Shown here one piece after another: positions 9,125 to 16,556 of a DNA stretch of 64,000 nt. Below the pieces are notes generated by a model. That model was not told where the DNA came from, did no database searches, and was given only the letters and a program-made list of their open reading frames with translations. How positions within the stretch are numbered: position 1 is the first letter of the stretch; the number at the start of each line of letters is the position of its first letter. The stretch comes from Devosia subaequoris (GTDB taxonomy: Bacteria; Pseudomonadota; Alphaproteobacteria; Rhizobiales; Devosiaceae). The stretch is from NCBI RefSeq assembly GCF_014197055.1, contig NZ_JACIEW010000003.1:1-64000 (forward strand). The letters run 5' to 3'. The position numbers were made by a program, and so were the translations under genes.

Positions 9125-9826
9125 ATGCCCGCGACGGTTCTTGTTGTTGAAGACGAAGGCGATATCGCCATTCTGCTGCGCTACAATCTGGAGGCCGAAG
9201 GCTTCCGCGTGGTCACCGCCGAAAGTGGCGATGAGGCGCAGCAGGCCCTCGCCGAAAAACTGCCCGATCTGATCCTGCTCGACTGGATGCTGCCCGAGAT
9301 TTCCGGCATTGAATTGTGTCGGCGCCTGCGCGCCCGCGATGAAACCGCCGGCATCCCGATCATCATGCTGACCGCGCGCGGCGAAGAAGAAGAACGCGTT
9401 CGTGGACTCTCGACCGGCGCCGACGACTACGTTGTCAAACCCTTCTCGGTGCCCGAACTGGTGGCCCGCATCCACGCCCTGCTGCGTCGCGCCAACCCCA
9501 ACCTGGTCACCACCGCGCTCAAGGTCGGCGACCTCGAACTCGACCGCACCACCCATCGCGTGCGCCGCGCCAGTCGGGACGTACATCTTGGCCCCACCGA
9601 GTACCGGCTGCTCGAATATCTCATGCGTCATCCCGGCCGCGTCTATTCGCGCGAACAGCTGCTCGATGGCGTCTGGGGCAATGATGTCTATGTCGACGAA
9701 CGTACGGTCGACGTCCATATCGGCCGTCTCCGCCGCGCCATCAATCGCGGTCGCGAGGTCGACCCCATCCGCACTGTGCGGGGAGCAGGTTATGCTTTCG
9801 ACGAGCGTTTTGCCGCCAACGCCTAG
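9125..9826 (+). CDS. phoB: Phosphate regulon response regulator PhoB
   Basis: 233 residues. The receiver domain (1-120) has acidic pocket residues E9 and D10, phospho-acceptor D53 in LILLDWMLPE, and VVKPFSVPEL with the conserved Lys. The C-terminal OmpR/PhoB winged helix (about 135-228) includes LGPTEYRLLEYLMRHPGRV and VDVHIGRLRRAI. The ATG at 9125 has GGAG upstream and starts right at the receiver fold; earlier starts in frame would add a non-conserved leader. No phoR kinase gene lies beside it, so its partner is encoded elsewhere. Confidence 0.96.
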   Translation: MPATVLVVEDEGDIAILLRYNLEAEGFRVVTAESGDEAQQALAEKLPDLILLDWMLPEISGIELCRRLRARDETAGIPIIMLTARGEEEERVRGLSTGADDYVVKPFSVPELVARIHALLRRANPNLVTTALKVGDLELDRTTHRVRRASRDVHLGPTEYRLLEYLMRHPGRVYSREQLLDGVWGNDVYVDERTVDVHIGRLRRAINRGREVDPIRTVRGAGYAFDERFAANA

Positions 9827-9903
9827 CTATCGAGCGGGCCGGGCCGCTGCTGCGATCTCGTCCCAGCGCTAAAAACACCGTGACCGCCCACCAGGATTTT
9901 TTT

Positions 9904-9929
9904 GGAACGTCGCGCCCGCTTTCTTCATT
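9904..9929 (+). promoter_or_regulatory. Possible EcfG-type promoter, degenerate -10, before PRC-barrel gene
   Basis: GGAAC at 9904-9908 is preceded by a T run and followed 17 bases later by CATT instead of CGTT. Its end lies 36 bases before the ATG at 9966, the same geometry as the exact EcfG matches elsewhere in this window. One mismatch in the -10 makes it only a candidate. Confidence 0.35.
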
Positions 9930-9965
9930 GGTCAGCTATCCGAAGACGACCAAAAGGAGGCAGAA

Positions 9966-10418
9966 ATGAAACTGTTCACCACCGCCGCCCTCGCAGCCGT
10001 GACCCTGCTCGGTGGCGCTCCCGCCCTGGCTCAGTTTAGCGGGGACTGGAACGAGCTGATCCGTACCCGTGATCTGACCGGCTCGCCGGTTTACACCACC
10101 AATGAGGCCCATGACGAGGGCTCTTGGGGAGCTGCAGACGGCGACTACATGTGGGGTTGGTCCGGCTATGAAGGCGTAGATGACAACTGGAACCACATCG
10201 GTGAGATCGAAGACGTTGTTCTCACTAAGTCCGGTGACCTGCGCGGCGTCGTGGTCGAAGTTGGCGGCTTTCTCGACATCGGCGACAAGCACGTCTTCCT
10301 CCAGGTAGAGGACGTTGAACTCACCCCAGAAGGCGACGAAGACTACGTCTTGGTGACCCGTTACTCGGAAGAGGAACTGGAGTCGATGGAAGGCGTCAAC
10401 GAAGCTTGGTGGGAGTAG
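9966..10418 (+). CDS. Secreted PRC-barrel domain protein
   Basis: 150 residues with a Sec signal peptide (first 22 residues, ending PALAQ) and a PRC-barrel-like fold in the middle (IGEIEDVVLTKSGDLRGVVVEVGGFLDIGDKHVFL), followed by an acidic C-terminus. AAAGGAGG lies directly before the ATG. Secreted PRC-barrel proteins are common in Hyphomicrobiales and are often stress-induced, but a biochemical role is not established. It is a single-gene unit closed by a strong terminator. Confidence 0.85.
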   Translation: MKLFTTAALAAVTLLGGAPALAQFSGDWNELIRTRDLTGSPVYTTNEAHDEGSWGAADGDYMWGWSGYEGVDDNWNHIGEIEDVVLTKSGDLRGVVVEVGGFLDIGDKHVFLQVEDVELTPEGDEDYVLVTRYSEEELESMEGVNEAWWE

Positions 10419-10436
10419 TCCCACATCTCATACGAG

Positions 10437-10467
10437 AAAATGGGCGCCACGGGCGCCCATTTTTTTG
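10437..10467. terminator. Bidirectional intrinsic terminator
   Basis: The inverted repeat ATGGGCGCC/GGCGCCCAT has a three-base loop with a T run on the plus side and an A run on the other. It serves the PRC-barrel gene and the converging DUF998 gene. Confidence 0.85.
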
Positions 10468-10480
10468 CCTCGTGCTCTGA

Positions 10481-11083
10481 CTAACGCTTCTGGACCAAGA
10501 GCCACGCCAGACTCCCCAACCACCCAAGCAGCATCGCCCCCAAAAGGCGCTCATAAGCACCATCCCAGGCGGTGGGAACGAAAAAGAAGATTGGCGCCAG
10601 GACAGTCCAGGCTATTGCAAACCCAAGACCCAACCGCCCCCAGTGCCAGCCGCGTGCCTGCAGCGGCTTCCACAACAATGCCGAGGCAACAGCCACGGTT
10701 GTATAGAGGATCAGGACGCAGAGAAGGTGCAAGGTGGAAGCCGGAGACGTCACCAGCAGATCCTGGTTGACCCCCGCAATGGCGAGAATCGCAAGGGCCA
10801 GCGAGATCAGTAGCGCCCGGGCGGTTCGCGTCTGCCCATCATCGACTGTGACTTCCGGCAAGGCGACGGCGATGGCCACGATCGCTACCGCCAGGGCATA
10901 AAGCCCCACATCCTGAATCCATCCATATTGCCCATGCGCCAGGGCGCTGATCGTTTCGCTGAACGGATTGTGCTTCTCGAAGACGATTATCCCGACGAGA
11001 TCGGCGAAAACCACCGCGCCACATCCCAGCAAACCGAGATAACCGCAGATCGTTGCCAGATGACTTCTGTGAGCGGCGGTCAT
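10481..11083 (-). CDS. DUF998-type integral membrane protein
   Basis: 200 residues with about six hydrophobic segments, in the pattern of the DUF998 family. It begins TICGYLGLLGCGAVVFADLVGI, then has a conserved loop (NPFSETISALAHGQYGWIQDVGLYALA) with the Ser-Glu-Thr-Ile-Ser motif after the first membrane span. No catalytic residues are known for the family. It lies between two terminators and so is likely monocistronic. Confidence 0.75.
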   Translation of the reverse strand: MTAAHRSHLATICGYLGLLGCGAVVFADLVGIIVFEKHNPFSETISALAHGQYGWIQDVGLYALAVAIVAIAVALPEVTVDDGQTRTARALLISLALAILAIAGVNQDLLVTSPASTLHLLCVLILYTTVAVASALLWKPLQARGWHWGRLGLGFAIAWTVLAPIFFFVPTAWDGAYERLLGAMLLGWLGSLAWLLVQKR

Positions 11084-11193
11084 GGCGAAGGATCCTTGCT
11101 TGGCGGCTCAATGACAAGCGCGCATACTGACAGAACCATCTCCTTTGAGCGTCCGTTCCAACAGAACTCTATCCGGACCAGGCGCTCAACAGC

Positions 11194-11222
11194 AAAAGGG
11201 CGGAGCCGCTAAGGCCCCGCCC
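11194..11222 (-). terminator. Terminator after the semialdehyde dehydrogenase
   Basis: On the minus strand GGGCGGGGCC and GGCTCCGCCC form a stem followed by TTTT, 24 bases after the dehydrogenase stop. Confidence 0.75.
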
Positions 11223-11246
11223 TCCATCTCTGTCCGTCGAGGGACT

Positions 11247-12686
11247 TCAGCCTGCCGCGGTGTAAGCCGTTTTGACCACGGTGAAGAACTCGGCCGCATA
11301 CTTGCCCTGCTCGCGCGGCCCGTAGCTCGAGCCCTTGCGGCCGCCAAAGGGCACGTGGAAGTCGACGCCCGCGGTCGGCACATTGACCATCACCATGCCG
11401 GCCTCGGCATTGCGCTTGAAGTGCGTGGCGTATTTCAGCGAGGTGGTGACGATACCGGCGCTGAGACCGAACTCGGTGTCATTGGCCGTGGCCAGCGCTT
11501 CCTCATAATCCTTGACCTTGATGACCGCCGCGACAGGCCCGAAGATTTCCTCGCGGGCAATGCGCATCTGGTTGGTCGCGCCGACAAACAGCGCGGGCTG
11601 CAGGAAGTGACCTTCGGTTTGCGCATTGACGCGATTACCGCCGGCGCGCAATTCGGCGCCTTCACCCCGACCGATCTCGATATAGTCCATGTCCTGCTTG
11701 AGCTGGCTGGGATCGACCACCGGACCGATTTCAGTGTCCTTGCTCAGGGCATCGCCCACGCGCAGATTCTTGGTCCGCTCGCTCAGGGCTTCGACAAACT
11801 TGTCGTGGATGCCCTCGGTAACGATGACGCGGCTCGAGGCGGTGCAGCGCTGCCCGGTCGAGAAGAAGGCCGACTGCGCCACGGTTTCCACGGCCACCTT
11901 GAGATCGGCATCGTCGAGCACGATGGTGGGGTTCTTGCCGCCCATTTCGAGCTGGAACTTGCGGCCATGTTCGATCGAGGCCGCAGCAACGCGCTTGCCG
12001 GTGCCCACCGAGCCGGTGAAGCTGATGGCATTGACATCCTTGCTGTCCAGCATGGTCTGGCCAACCACCGAGCCCTTGCCCATCACCAGATTCAGCACAC
12101 CCTTGGGCAGGCCGGCGCGGACCAGAATATCGACGATTGCCCAGGTCGAACCCGGCACCAGATCGGCCGGCTTGACCACGACCGTGTTGCCATAGGCCAG
12201 GGCCGGCGCGATCTTCCAGGCCGGAATGGCGATGGGGAAGTTCCACGGCGTGATGATGCCGATGACCCCAAGCGGCTCGCGGGTGATCTCCACACCCACA
12301 CCCGGCCGCACCGAGGGCAACACTTCGCCACTCAGGCGCAGCACTTCACCAGCGAAAAAGTCGAAGATCTGGGCGGCGCGGGTCACCTCGCCAATGCCCT
12401 CGGGCAGGGTCTTGCCCTCTTCGCGGCTGAGCAATTCCCCAAGCTCTTGCTTGCGGGCCGTGATTTCGTCGGCAGCCTTGCGCAGAATGGCGTGGCGCTC
12501 AAGAATGCCCGAACGCGACCAGGCCGGAAACGCGGCCTTGGCAGCCGCAATCGCCTGCTGCGTGTCCTCCACTGTCGCGCGGGCATAAACCCCCACAACT
12601 TCCTTGAGATTGGACGGGTTGATGTTCTCGACACCATCCGAGCCGACCCATTCGCCGTCGATAAGGTTCTTGTGCAATTCGGTCAT
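11247..12686 (-). CDS. Alpha-ketoglutarate semialdehyde dehydrogenase (NAD(P)+-dependent ALDH family)
   Basis: 479 residues from the ATG at 12686; the longer open frame upstream is not conserved. Aldehyde dehydrogenase landmarks are clear: PWNFPIAIPAWKIAPALAYGN, FTGSVGTGKRV, catalytic Glu in LEMGGKNP, catalytic Cys in STGQRCTASS, and EIFGPVAAV. It most resembles 2,5-dioxopentanoate dehydrogenases, which oxidise alpha-ketoglutarate semialdehyde to alpha-ketoglutarate at the end of the Weimberg (xylose/arabinose) or glucarate route. Its operon partner 47 bases upstream, a dehydratase of the same route, supports this. Which sugar acid feeds it cannot be told from the window. Confidence 0.88.
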   Translation of the reverse strand: MTELHKNLIDGEWVGSDGVENINPSNLKEVVGVYARATVEDTQQAIAAAKAAFPAWSRSGILERHAILRKAADEITARKQELGELLSREEGKTLPEGIGEVTRAAQIFDFFAGEVLRLSGEVLPSVRPGVGVEITREPLGVIGIITPWNFPIAIPAWKIAPALAYGNTVVVKPADLVPGSTWAIVDILVRAGLPKGVLNLVMGKGSVVGQTMLDSKDVNAISFTGSVGTGKRVAAASIEHGRKFQLEMGGKNPTIVLDDADLKVAVETVAQSAFFSTGQRCTASSRVIVTEGIHDKFVEALSERTKNLRVGDALSKDTEIGPVVDPSQLKQDMDYIEIGRGEGAELRAGGNRVNAQTEGHFLQPALFVGATNQMRIAREEIFGPVAAVIKVKDYEEALATANDTEFGLSAGIVTTSLKYATHFKRNAEAGMVMVNVPTAGVDFHVPFGGRKGSSYGPREQGKYAAEFFTVVKTAYTAAG

Positions 12687-12732
12687 GGAAAAGGCCTTTC
12701 GGTTGATAACGCTCGGGAGAAGAAGCGTGTAT

Positions 12733-13878
12733 TTAGAGTAGGTTGGCTTGCGCGAGATCGCGCAGCAAATGGCTTGTGCCATAGGTCCAGGGCGGACATT
12801 TGGTAGACAGGTTGACCCGGTTGGTCAGCGTACCCAGGGTCGGTGTCGAAATGGAGACGACATCCCCAAGCTTGTGGGTAAAGCCTTTTCCAGTGCCATC
12901 GCGATCCTTCACCGGCGCAAACATGGTGCCCAGATAGAGCACCAGCCCGTCGGGATATTGATGGTGGTCGCCCACTGTGGCGGCGACCAGAGACTCGGGC
13001 GTACGCGAAATTTGCGCCATATTGGACTGGCCCTCGAGCACAAAACCATCCGTGCCCTCTACGCGCAGGGCGACCTCAGCCTGCTTGATGGTTTCGAGCG
13101 AGAACTCGCCGTCAAACAGACGCACGAATGGGCCCAGCGAAGCTGACGCATTATTGTCCTTGGCCTTGCCCAGCAGCAGCGCCGAGCGGCCCTCAACGTC
13201 ACGCAGATTGACGTCATTGCCCAGCGTCGCGCCGATGATCTCGCCCTTGCTGGTCACCAGCAGCGCCACTTCTGGCTCGGGGTTGTTCCAGTTCGAAATC
13301 GGGTGCAGCCCGACTTCAGCGCCATGGCCCACCGCACTCATCGGCTGGCCCTTGGTAAAAATCTCGGCGTCCGGACCGATGCCCACTTCCAGGTATTGGC
13401 TCCAGACACCCTTTTCGATCAGCGCCGCCTTGACCTTCATCGCTGCATCCGAACCCGGTACCAGTTGCGAAAGATCGGTCCCGATCAGGTCGAGGATTTC
13501 GGTGCGCAATGCGTCAGCACGAGAATTGTCACCTCGCGCCTGTTCTTCGATCACGCGCTCAAGCAGCGACACCACAAAAGTCACGCCTGAGGCTTTGAGG
13601 GCCTGCAGGTCAATGGGTGTGAGCAATTGCGGCAGCTCCGGCTTGCCTTCCAGCGCATTGGCCATCACGGCATTGATGTCGCCAACCGCGCGACCGGGAG
13701 CAGTTTTCACATGCTCCGCCGCCCGCCCACTTTCGGCGATATCACGCACCGTGGCCATGCCGCGCGCCGTGATGTCGACCAATTGCCCGTCACGCACCGT
13801 CACGATGCGGGGATAGTCAAAGCCATCAAGTTTGGCGCGGCCGACAAGCACACCCTGCGGAAGATCACTGACGCTCAT
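12733..13878 (-). CDS. FAH-family 2-keto-3-deoxy-pentonate dehydratase (XylX-like)
   Basis: 381 residues. The ATG at 13878 has AGGGGAC just upstream and is preferred over an ATG at 13893 inside a palindrome. The C-terminal half is a fumarylacetoacetate-hydrolase fold with metal ligands in WNNPEPEVALL and GNDVNLRDVEGRSALLLGKAKDNNAS. The whole protein, including SLLERVIEEQARGD and LWSQYLEVGIGPDAEIFTKG-like blocks, closely resembles Caulobacter XylX as I remember it. XylX dehydrates 2-keto-3-deoxy-D-xylonate to alpha-ketoglutarate semialdehyde, the substrate of the next gene. L-arabonate specificity is an alternative. The rest of the pathway (dehydrogenase, lactonase, sugar-acid dehydratase) is not nearby. 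Confidence 0.85.
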   Translation of the reverse strand: MSVSDLPQGVLVGRAKLDGFDYPRIVTVRDGQLVDITARGMATVRDIAESGRAAEHVKTAPGRAVGDINAVMANALEGKPELPQLLTPIDLQALKASGVTFVVSLLERVIEEQARGDNSRADALRTEILDLIGTDLSQLVPGSDAAMKVKAALIEKGVWSQYLEVGIGPDAEIFTKGQPMSAVGHGAEVGLHPISNWNNPEPEVALLVTSKGEIIGATLGNDVNLRDVEGRSALLLGKAKDNNASASLGPFVRLFDGEFSLETIKQAEVALRVEGTDGFVLEGQSNMAQISRTPESLVAATVGDHHQYPDGLVLYLGTMFAPVKDRDGTGKGFTHKLGDVVSISTPTLGTLTNRVNLSTKCPPWTYGTSHLLRDLAQANLL

Positions 13879-13886
13879 TTTGTCCC

Positions 13887-13922
13887 CTAACATGTTAGCT
13901 TGTCACTAGCCCAGTCGACTGG
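13887..13922. promoter_or_regulatory. Two perfect palindromes upstream of the dehydratase-dehydrogenase operon
   Basis: CTAACATGTTAG (13887-13898) and CCAGTCGACTGG (13911-13922) are perfect 12-base palindromes with centres 24 bases apart. The first overlaps the ribosome-binding site of the minus-strand operon. They look like operators for a dimeric regulator (GntR or LacI type would be usual for such pathways). No regulator gene is adjacent. Confidence 0.5.
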
Positions 13923-14066
13923 TCGGGCGCAACGCCTATGCGTATAAGTCATACTTTTTGACAATGCCACCCCATCGGCGAGCATTCAACTCTGGTTCAT
14001 CTGCGCCCCAATACTGACGCATTGGGCCCGAACAACTCGGCCCAGCACTGATTCAAGGAGTTATCC

Positions 14067-14783
14067 ATGCGTGCCCTTAGCGTCCTCGTCCCACTCGCAT
14101 TGATCGCAACGACCCTGCCTGCATTTGCAGGAACCATCGCCATTGAAGGGCGCGGCGAAGTACGCGCCGCTCCGGACATGGCCACCATCAATTCTGGCGT
14201 CACCACCCAGGGCGCCACCGCTCGCGAAGCGCTCGACGCCAATACGGCCGCGATGAGCGAGCTGATTGCCGCTCTCAAGGAGTCCGGCATCGAAGCGCGG
14301 GATATCCAGACCTCCGGTTTTTCGGTCAACCCGAACTATGTCTATTCCGACGCCCGGGACGAGCTGGGCTATTCCAAGCCGCCCAAGATCAACGGCTATC
14401 AGGTGTCCAATTCGGTCACCGTCGTCGTGCGTGATCTCGAAGAGCTGGGCAGCATTCTCGACCGCTCGGTGACCGTGGGGGCCAACACCGTCAATGGCGT
14501 CAGCTCCTCTGTGGCCGATCCATCCGAACTGCTCGATGAAGCCCGCAAGCTGGCTTTCGACAATGCACGCGACAAGGCTGAGCTCTATGCCGACGCCGCC
14601 GATGTGAAACTGGGCGATTTGGAGCAGATTTCCGAGCGGCAGGACTTCAACGCCCCCCAGCCCTACCCCATGTATGCCCGGGCGGAAATGGCGGACGCGG
14701 CCCCGGTCCCTGTGGAGGCGGGCGAAATGAGCTTTGCCATTACCGTGAATGTGACGTGGGATTTGAACAACAGCACTGACTAA
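14067..14783 (+). CDS. Secreted SIMPL (DUF541) domain protein
   Basis: 238 residues with a Sec signal peptide (first 20-22 residues, ending PAFA). The SIMPL/DUF541 fold follows: GRGEVRAAPDMATINSGVT, then the alternating strand-helix pattern with IQTSGFSVNPNYVY and GYQVSNSVTVVVRDLEELGSILD. The family includes E. coli YggE, linked to oxidative stress tolerance, and the animal protein SIMPL. It acts in the periplasm; its molecular function is unknown. A ribosome-binding AAGGAG stands nine bases before the ATG. Confidence 0.9.
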   Translation: MRALSVLVPLALIATTLPAFAGTIAIEGRGEVRAAPDMATINSGVTTQGATAREALDANTAAMSELIAALKESGIEARDIQTSGFSVNPNYVYSDARDELGYSKPPKINGYQVSNSVTVVVRDLEELGSILDRSVTVGANTVNGVSSSVADPSELLDEARKLAFDNARDKAELYADAADVKLGDLEQISERQDFNAPQPYPMYARAEMADAAPVPVEAGEMSFAITVNVTWDLNNSTD

Positions 14784-14918
14784 TCGGTGCACAACTTCCC
14801 GCGCTGCCATGTTTTGGCCAAACCGTAACGGCCAAACGCGCGTTGAGTATTTTCATGGGCAGACCCGACCTCCGGTCTGCCTTTGAGTTCCCGGATCCCC
14901 TCATTGAGGGGGCTTGGG

Positions 14919-14956
14919 CGGTGGGGACGGTTCCACCGTAGTCACTCCGTCCCCAC
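14919..14956. repeat. Intergenic palindrome
   Basis: GGTGGGGACGG and CCGTCCCCACC are exact 11-base inverted arms around a 16-base loop. A second small hairpin (TCGGC/GCCGA) follows near 14975. The 262-base gap between SIMPL and the converging TauE gene holds nothing else recognisable. It may act as a factor-dependent terminator or be a remnant of a dispersed palindromic repeat. Confidence 0.6.
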
Positions 14957-15045
14957 CTACCCCTCCGCCGTCGTTCGGCAAAGCCGACGACGGGCCCGGT
15001 GAGCGATGCGATGTTGGCAAAGGCAACGACCTGCCTTGGATCGGT

Positions 15046-15876
15046 TTACCCCGTCACCACTTCCCACAACATATTCAGGCCCACCACCACCAGGAACAGG
15101 GCGAACACATATTTAAGTGTCTTCTGCTCCAGCCGATGCGCCAACGCCGCGCCCCAGGGTGCACAGAGGGCGGCGAGCACGCCTACCAGAGCCAGCGCCA
15201 GCAGATTTATGTAGCCTACGCTGAGCGGGGGCAGTCCATCCACACCCCAGCCCGAAATCAGAAATCCGGCAGTACCCGAAACGGCAATCGCCACGCCTAT
15301 GGCCGCGGATGTGCCAACTGCCTTGTGCATTGTCTCTCCGAACGCCACCAGCGTCGGCACGGTCAGCGAGCCGCCGCCGATACCCATCAGGGATGACACA
15401 TAACCCACGACCAGCGCCGAAATGCGATGCGTAATGCTTGATCCCTTGAGATGCCCCATCAGCTTGGTCTGGAAGGCGAAGATGATATTGGCCGCGATCA
15501 CGAAGGCCATGACGGCAAACACCATGCGCAGCACGTCGCCTGAATAGAGCCCCGCCATCAGCCCGCCGACAAACGTCCCCAGCACGATGAACGGCGCCCA
15601 GAGCTTGAGCACATTAAGATCGAGCGCGCCGCGCTTGTGGTGCGCCCGTGCACTCATGATTCCGGTTGGAATGATGATGGCGAGCGAAGTGCCCACGGCC
15701 ACATGCTGCACCACCTCGGCATCATAGCCCATCAACAACAGGGCGTTGCTGAGGGCCGGCACAATCACCGCGCCGCCGCCAATGCCCAGCAAGCCCGCAG
15801 CGATGCCCGAGACCACCCCGGTCACCATCAGCCCCAGCACGAAGGGCCAGTAACCGGCCAAGACGCTCCAATCCAT
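15046..15876 (-). CDS. TauE/SafE-family membrane transporter
   Basis: 276 residues from the ATG at 15876 (GGGGAATAAAC before it). It has eight or so membrane segments in two repeats, each beginning with the family signature GIAAGLLGIGGGAVIVP and SSLMGIGGGSLTVPTLV. The TauE/SafE family exports sulfite, sulfoacetate or other anions; the substrate here is unknown. It starts two bases after the yjbQ-like gene, so the two are co-transcribed. Confidence 0.9.
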   Translation of the reverse strand: MDWSVLAGYWPFVLGLMVTGVVSGIAAGLLGIGGGAVIVPALSNALLLMGYDAEVVQHVAVGTSLAIIIPTGIMSARAHHKRGALDLNVLKLWAPFIVLGTFVGGLMAGLYSGDVLRMVFAVMAFVIAANIIFAFQTKLMGHLKGSSITHRISALVVGYVSSLMGIGGGSLTVPTLVAFGETMHKAVGTSAAIGVAIAVSGTAGFLISGWGVDGLPPLSVGYINLLALALVGVLAALCAPWGAALAHRLEQKTLKYVFALFLVVVGLNMLWEVVTG

Positions 15877-15878
15877 GT

Positions 15879-16298
15879 TTATTCCCCGATGATATGAAAT
15901 ACCAGCTCGCGCCGGTGCGGTCGCCGCCGGTGTTCGAAAAGATAGAGCCCCTGCCAAGTGCCCAGCACCGGCCGCCCGCCGCTGACCGGAATGCCGATCG
16001 AGGTTTGGGTGAGCGCGGCCTTGATGTGGGCGGGCATGTCGTCCGGACCTTCGGTGGTGTGCACAAGCCAGTCCATGCCTTCGGGCACCAGCCGCTGAAA
16101 GAAGCCGAGCATATCGGTCTGCACATCCGGATCGGCATTTTCCTGAATCAGAAGCGAGCAGGAGGTATGCCGCACATAGGCTGTCGCCAGCCCCGTCTCG
16201 ATCCGTGTTTTGGCAACAAAACTCCGCAGCGCCCGGGTCACCTCATAGAGGCCCTGACCCTGCGTTTCGACGATATGGCTATCAATTGCCTGCTGCAT
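15879..16298 (-). CDS. YjbQ/UPF0047 family protein
   Basis: 139 residues spanning the whole UPF0047 fold. Signatures are HTSCSLLIQENADP, HTTEGPDDMPAHIK and GTWQGLYLFEHR, with His residues that line a metal-like pocket in solved structures. Members have been reported to have thiamine-phosphate synthase side activity, but the true role is unsettled. It is the promoter-proximal gene of a pair with the TauE exporter. Confidence 0.9.
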   Translation of the reverse strand: MQQAIDSHIVETQGQGLYEVTRALRSFVAKTRIETGLATAYVRHTSCSLLIQENADPDVQTDMLGFFQRLVPEGMDWLVHTTEGPDDMPAHIKAALTQTSIGIPVSGGRPVLGTWQGLYLFEHRRRPHRRELVFHIIGE

Positions 16299-16413
16299 CC
16301 CTGTCGCCTAGCACGGGCACACCTGGTCCGGAAGTCCGCGACCGCTGCGATCCGTCCACCACGCCGCATTGCCGCCGCAATGCGCCATTCTCTCATTCAA
16401 GATTGTTGGCGAC

Positions 16414-16438
16414 GGAACTCCTGTCAAAACCCCGCGTT
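16414..16438 (+). promoter_or_regulatory. EcfG-type promoter upstream of the OmpA-family gene
   Basis: GGAAC, 16 bases, CGTT: an exact match to the alphaproteobacterial general-stress sigma factor EcfG consensus. Its -10 lies about 118 bases before the ATG at 16557, leaving a longer leader than at the other matches in this window. Confidence 0.65.
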
Positions 16439-16556
16439 CTGGGCTGTGCGGGGCCTGTCGGACACAAGCCTGGCCATCGAGAACTGTTCATACAGCGTTC
16501 AGGTACGCACCACGATGCTCGACGGGAAGTGTTTCAAACACAAAAGGATAAGAACA

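Noticed and set aside
11145..12806. 553-codon plus-strand frame over the aldehyde dehydrogenase
   Set aside because: Antisense of a clear ALDH gene with catalytic Glu and Cys motifs.
15894..16556. Long N-terminal extension of the OmpA-family frame
   Set aside because: It overlaps the yjbQ gene and the EcfG promoter antisense; the signal peptide begins at 16557.
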